Assembly: GCA_007120155.1 (NCBI GenBank)
Contig: SKOF01000418.1
Span: 1-6,624, forward strand
Direction of reading: 5' to 3'
DNA from: Thioalkalivibrio sp.
GTDB lineage: Bacteria; Pseudomonadota; Gammaproteobacteria; Ectothiorhodospirales; Ectothiorhodospiraceae
DNA: 6,624 bases
In this document: positions 5,906-6,624 of the stretch, one piece after another
Layout of the letters: the number at the start of each line of letters is the position of its first letter
Position numbering within the stretch: the stretch's first letter is position 1
Translations under genes and position numbers: made by a program
Notes under the pieces: model-generated
What the model was told of the DNA's origin: nothing
The model's database searches: none
Seen by the model: the letters and a program-made list of their open reading frames with translations, nothing else

Positions 5906-6193
5906 ATGCCCAAGTACCGAACCAACTGGCATTTCAAGCATGACGGCGTCGAGCACCCGCCCGGCGCCGTCATTGAGCTTGATGAGGCGGTGGCGCGGCC
6001 AAACGTGGGGCGGGCCTTGTCGCCCCTCTCCGAGCCTGAGCCAAGGGCGCCACCTGAGCCGCCGCGCCTTGACGACCTTACAGTAGTCCAGCTCCGGCAG
6101 CTCGCTCAAGATCATGATGTAGAGCTGCCCTTCGACGCTCGTAAGGCGGACATTGTAGCGACACTCGAAGCTGCCGGCGTCGAGCCGGAGTAA
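5906..6193 (+). CDS. Two-domain head-region protein with C-terminal HeH/LEM-like domain (Mu gp35 position)
   Basis: A 95-residue protein. Residues 1-31 (YRTNWHFKHDGVEHPPGAVI followed by ELDEAVA) form a small strand-rich module seen in many short phage proteins encoded after capsid genes. A Pro/Glu linker (SPLSEPEPRAPPEPPR, 39-54) leads to residues 55-92, LDDLTVVQLRQLAQDHDVEL then ARKADIVATLEAAGV, a helix-extended loop-helix (HeH/LEM, SAP-like) pattern. In Haemophilus FluMu, HI1506 at the same place is also described as a two-domain protein with a LEM-like end. Its precise role is unknown; HeH domains often bind DNA or protein, so a head-interior or connector role is a guess. The start is set by GAGGGAGGG at 5895-5903, although the spacing is short. 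Confidence 0.75.
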   Translation: MPKYRTNWHFKHDGVEHPPGAVIELDEAVARPNVGRALSPLSEPEPRAPPEPPRLDDLTVVQLRQLAQDHDVELPFDARKADIVATLEAAGVEPE

Positions 6194-6196
6194 CCC

Positions 6197-6592
6197 ATGC
6201 CCCTGTACCTGGAGGACGACGAGTTTACGGAGGGACACCTCCCTGGTGACGTGGCTCAACGTTCAACTCCAAGCCAGCGCCATCAGCATGTCAGTGCCGC
6301 CTCCAGTGAGGCGGACGGTTACCTTCGCACGGCCGGCTACACGTTGCCGCTTAATGAGTGGGGGCCCGACCTGCAGACCAACGTCGGCGCAATCGCCGCC
6401 TACCGGTTGGCGGTCACGCTAGGCTTGCTGCCCGAGCCGGCGCAACAGTCCGCCTTGTACCTGAACTTCAAGGCTGCGATCCGCTGGCTCGAAGGTGTGG
6501 TCGACGGCTCGATCACTCCGGACGTGGCGGCACCTGGCGTCGTGCCGGGGCAGGGTCCGAGCATCAAGAGCGACGAGCGGAGGGGGTGGTAG
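6197..6592 (+). CDS. Head-tail connector/completion protein, DUF1320 / Mu gp36-like
   Basis: A 131-residue, mostly helical protein. The core EADGYLRTAGYTLPLNEWGP (about 38-57), then AIAAYRLAVTLGLLP (65-79) and YLNFKAAIRWLEGVVDGSI (88-106), reproduces the DUF1320 order: a short helix with Y-L..GY-LPL, an Ala-rich helix ending in YRL, and a helix with A..WL..V..G. In Mu-like phages this gene (gp36) follows the capsid region, and related gp6/gp15-like proteins dock under the portal to allow tail attachment. The last about 25 residues (AAPGVVPGQGPSIKSDERRGW) are probably flexible; many relatives end in a similar Gly/Pro/Ser stretch. Ribosome site GGAG 6187-6190 lies in the preceding gene's last codons, six bases upstream. 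Length is slightly under Mu gp36's. The start at 6197 is preferred because no better one lies nearby. Confidence 0.82.
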   Translation: MPLYLEDDEFTEGHLPGDVAQRSTPSQRHQHVSAASSEADGYLRTAGYTLPLNEWGPDLQTNVGAIAAYRLAVTLGLLPEPAQQSALYLNFKAAIRWLEGVVDGSITPDVAAPGVVPGQGPSIKSDERRGW

Positions 6593-6594
6593 CG

Positions 6595-6624
6595 GTGCGC
6601 TCTACACTGCGCATCACCAAGAAC
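6595..6624 (+). CDS. Start of a further phage gene (3' end outside window)
   Basis: GTG at 6595 opens a frame (MRSTLRITKN) that runs to the window edge. GGAGGGGG at 6579-6586, inside the end of the gp36-like gene, is eight bases upstream, and the start is two bases after that gene's stop, as elsewhere in this operon. Ten residues are too few to name it. By Mu order it could be gp37-like, or a displaced G-type virion morphogenesis protein. Confidence 0.55.
   Translation, partial: MRSTLRITKN

Noticed and set aside
1..6624. CRISPR array, tRNA/rRNA, insertion sequence, toxin-antitoxin or defence system
   Set aside because: No regular short direct repeats, cloverleaf-like segments, terminal inverted repeats or non-phage genes are visible; nearly every base belongs to head-assembly genes.

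Overview
This window is a stretch of a tailed-phage or prophage late operon, all on the + strand: the head-assembly module of a Mu-like (FluMu/B3-type) phage. By eye the DNA is somewhat above 60% GC, and most genes start behind strong purine-rich Shine-Dalgarno sites. Both fit a GC-rich bacterial host, most likely a proteobacterium, but nothing here fixes the genus. No transposase, repressor, integrase, attachment site, tRNA or host gene is present, so whether the element is transposable, integrated or virulent cannot be read from this window. 'Mu-like' describes the head genes only.

Layout. 1-717: C-terminal nuclease half of the large terminase, cut by the window edge. 718-2403: DUF935/Mu gp29-type portal protein, starting directly at the terminase stop. 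2404-2636: a small open frame with coding-like composition but no usual start codon. 2646-3341: Mu F/SPP1 gp7-type minor head protein. 3342-3409: a short gap with a strong intrinsic-terminator-like hairpin. 3410-4549: Mu I-type prohead protease fused to a scaffold, with a well-placed internal start at 3944 that would give scaffold alone. 4560-4937: small capsid cement/decoration protein. 4940-5890: HK97-fold major capsid protein. 5906-6193: two-domain protein ending in a HeH/LEM-like domain (Mu gp35 position). 6197-6592: DUF1320/Mu gp36-type head-completion or connector protein. 6595-6624: first codons of another gene.

How they work together. Major capsid protein would assemble on the portal with the scaffold into a prohead, with the minor head protein packaged alongside. 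The protease would then remove the scaffold, the terminase would pump DNA through the portal, the cement protein would stabilise the expanded shell, and the gp36-like protein would help prepare the portal vertex for the tail. Gene order follows Mu (terminase, portal, F, I/Z, capsid, gp35, gp36), except that no G-type gene lies between F and I.

The points most worth a second look are the start-less small frame after the portal gene, the terminator hairpin inside the operon next to the protease ribosome site, the nested scaffold start, and a 29-residue tandem repeat in the scaffold. I found no convincing new biological system; this is a fairly conventional phage head module.
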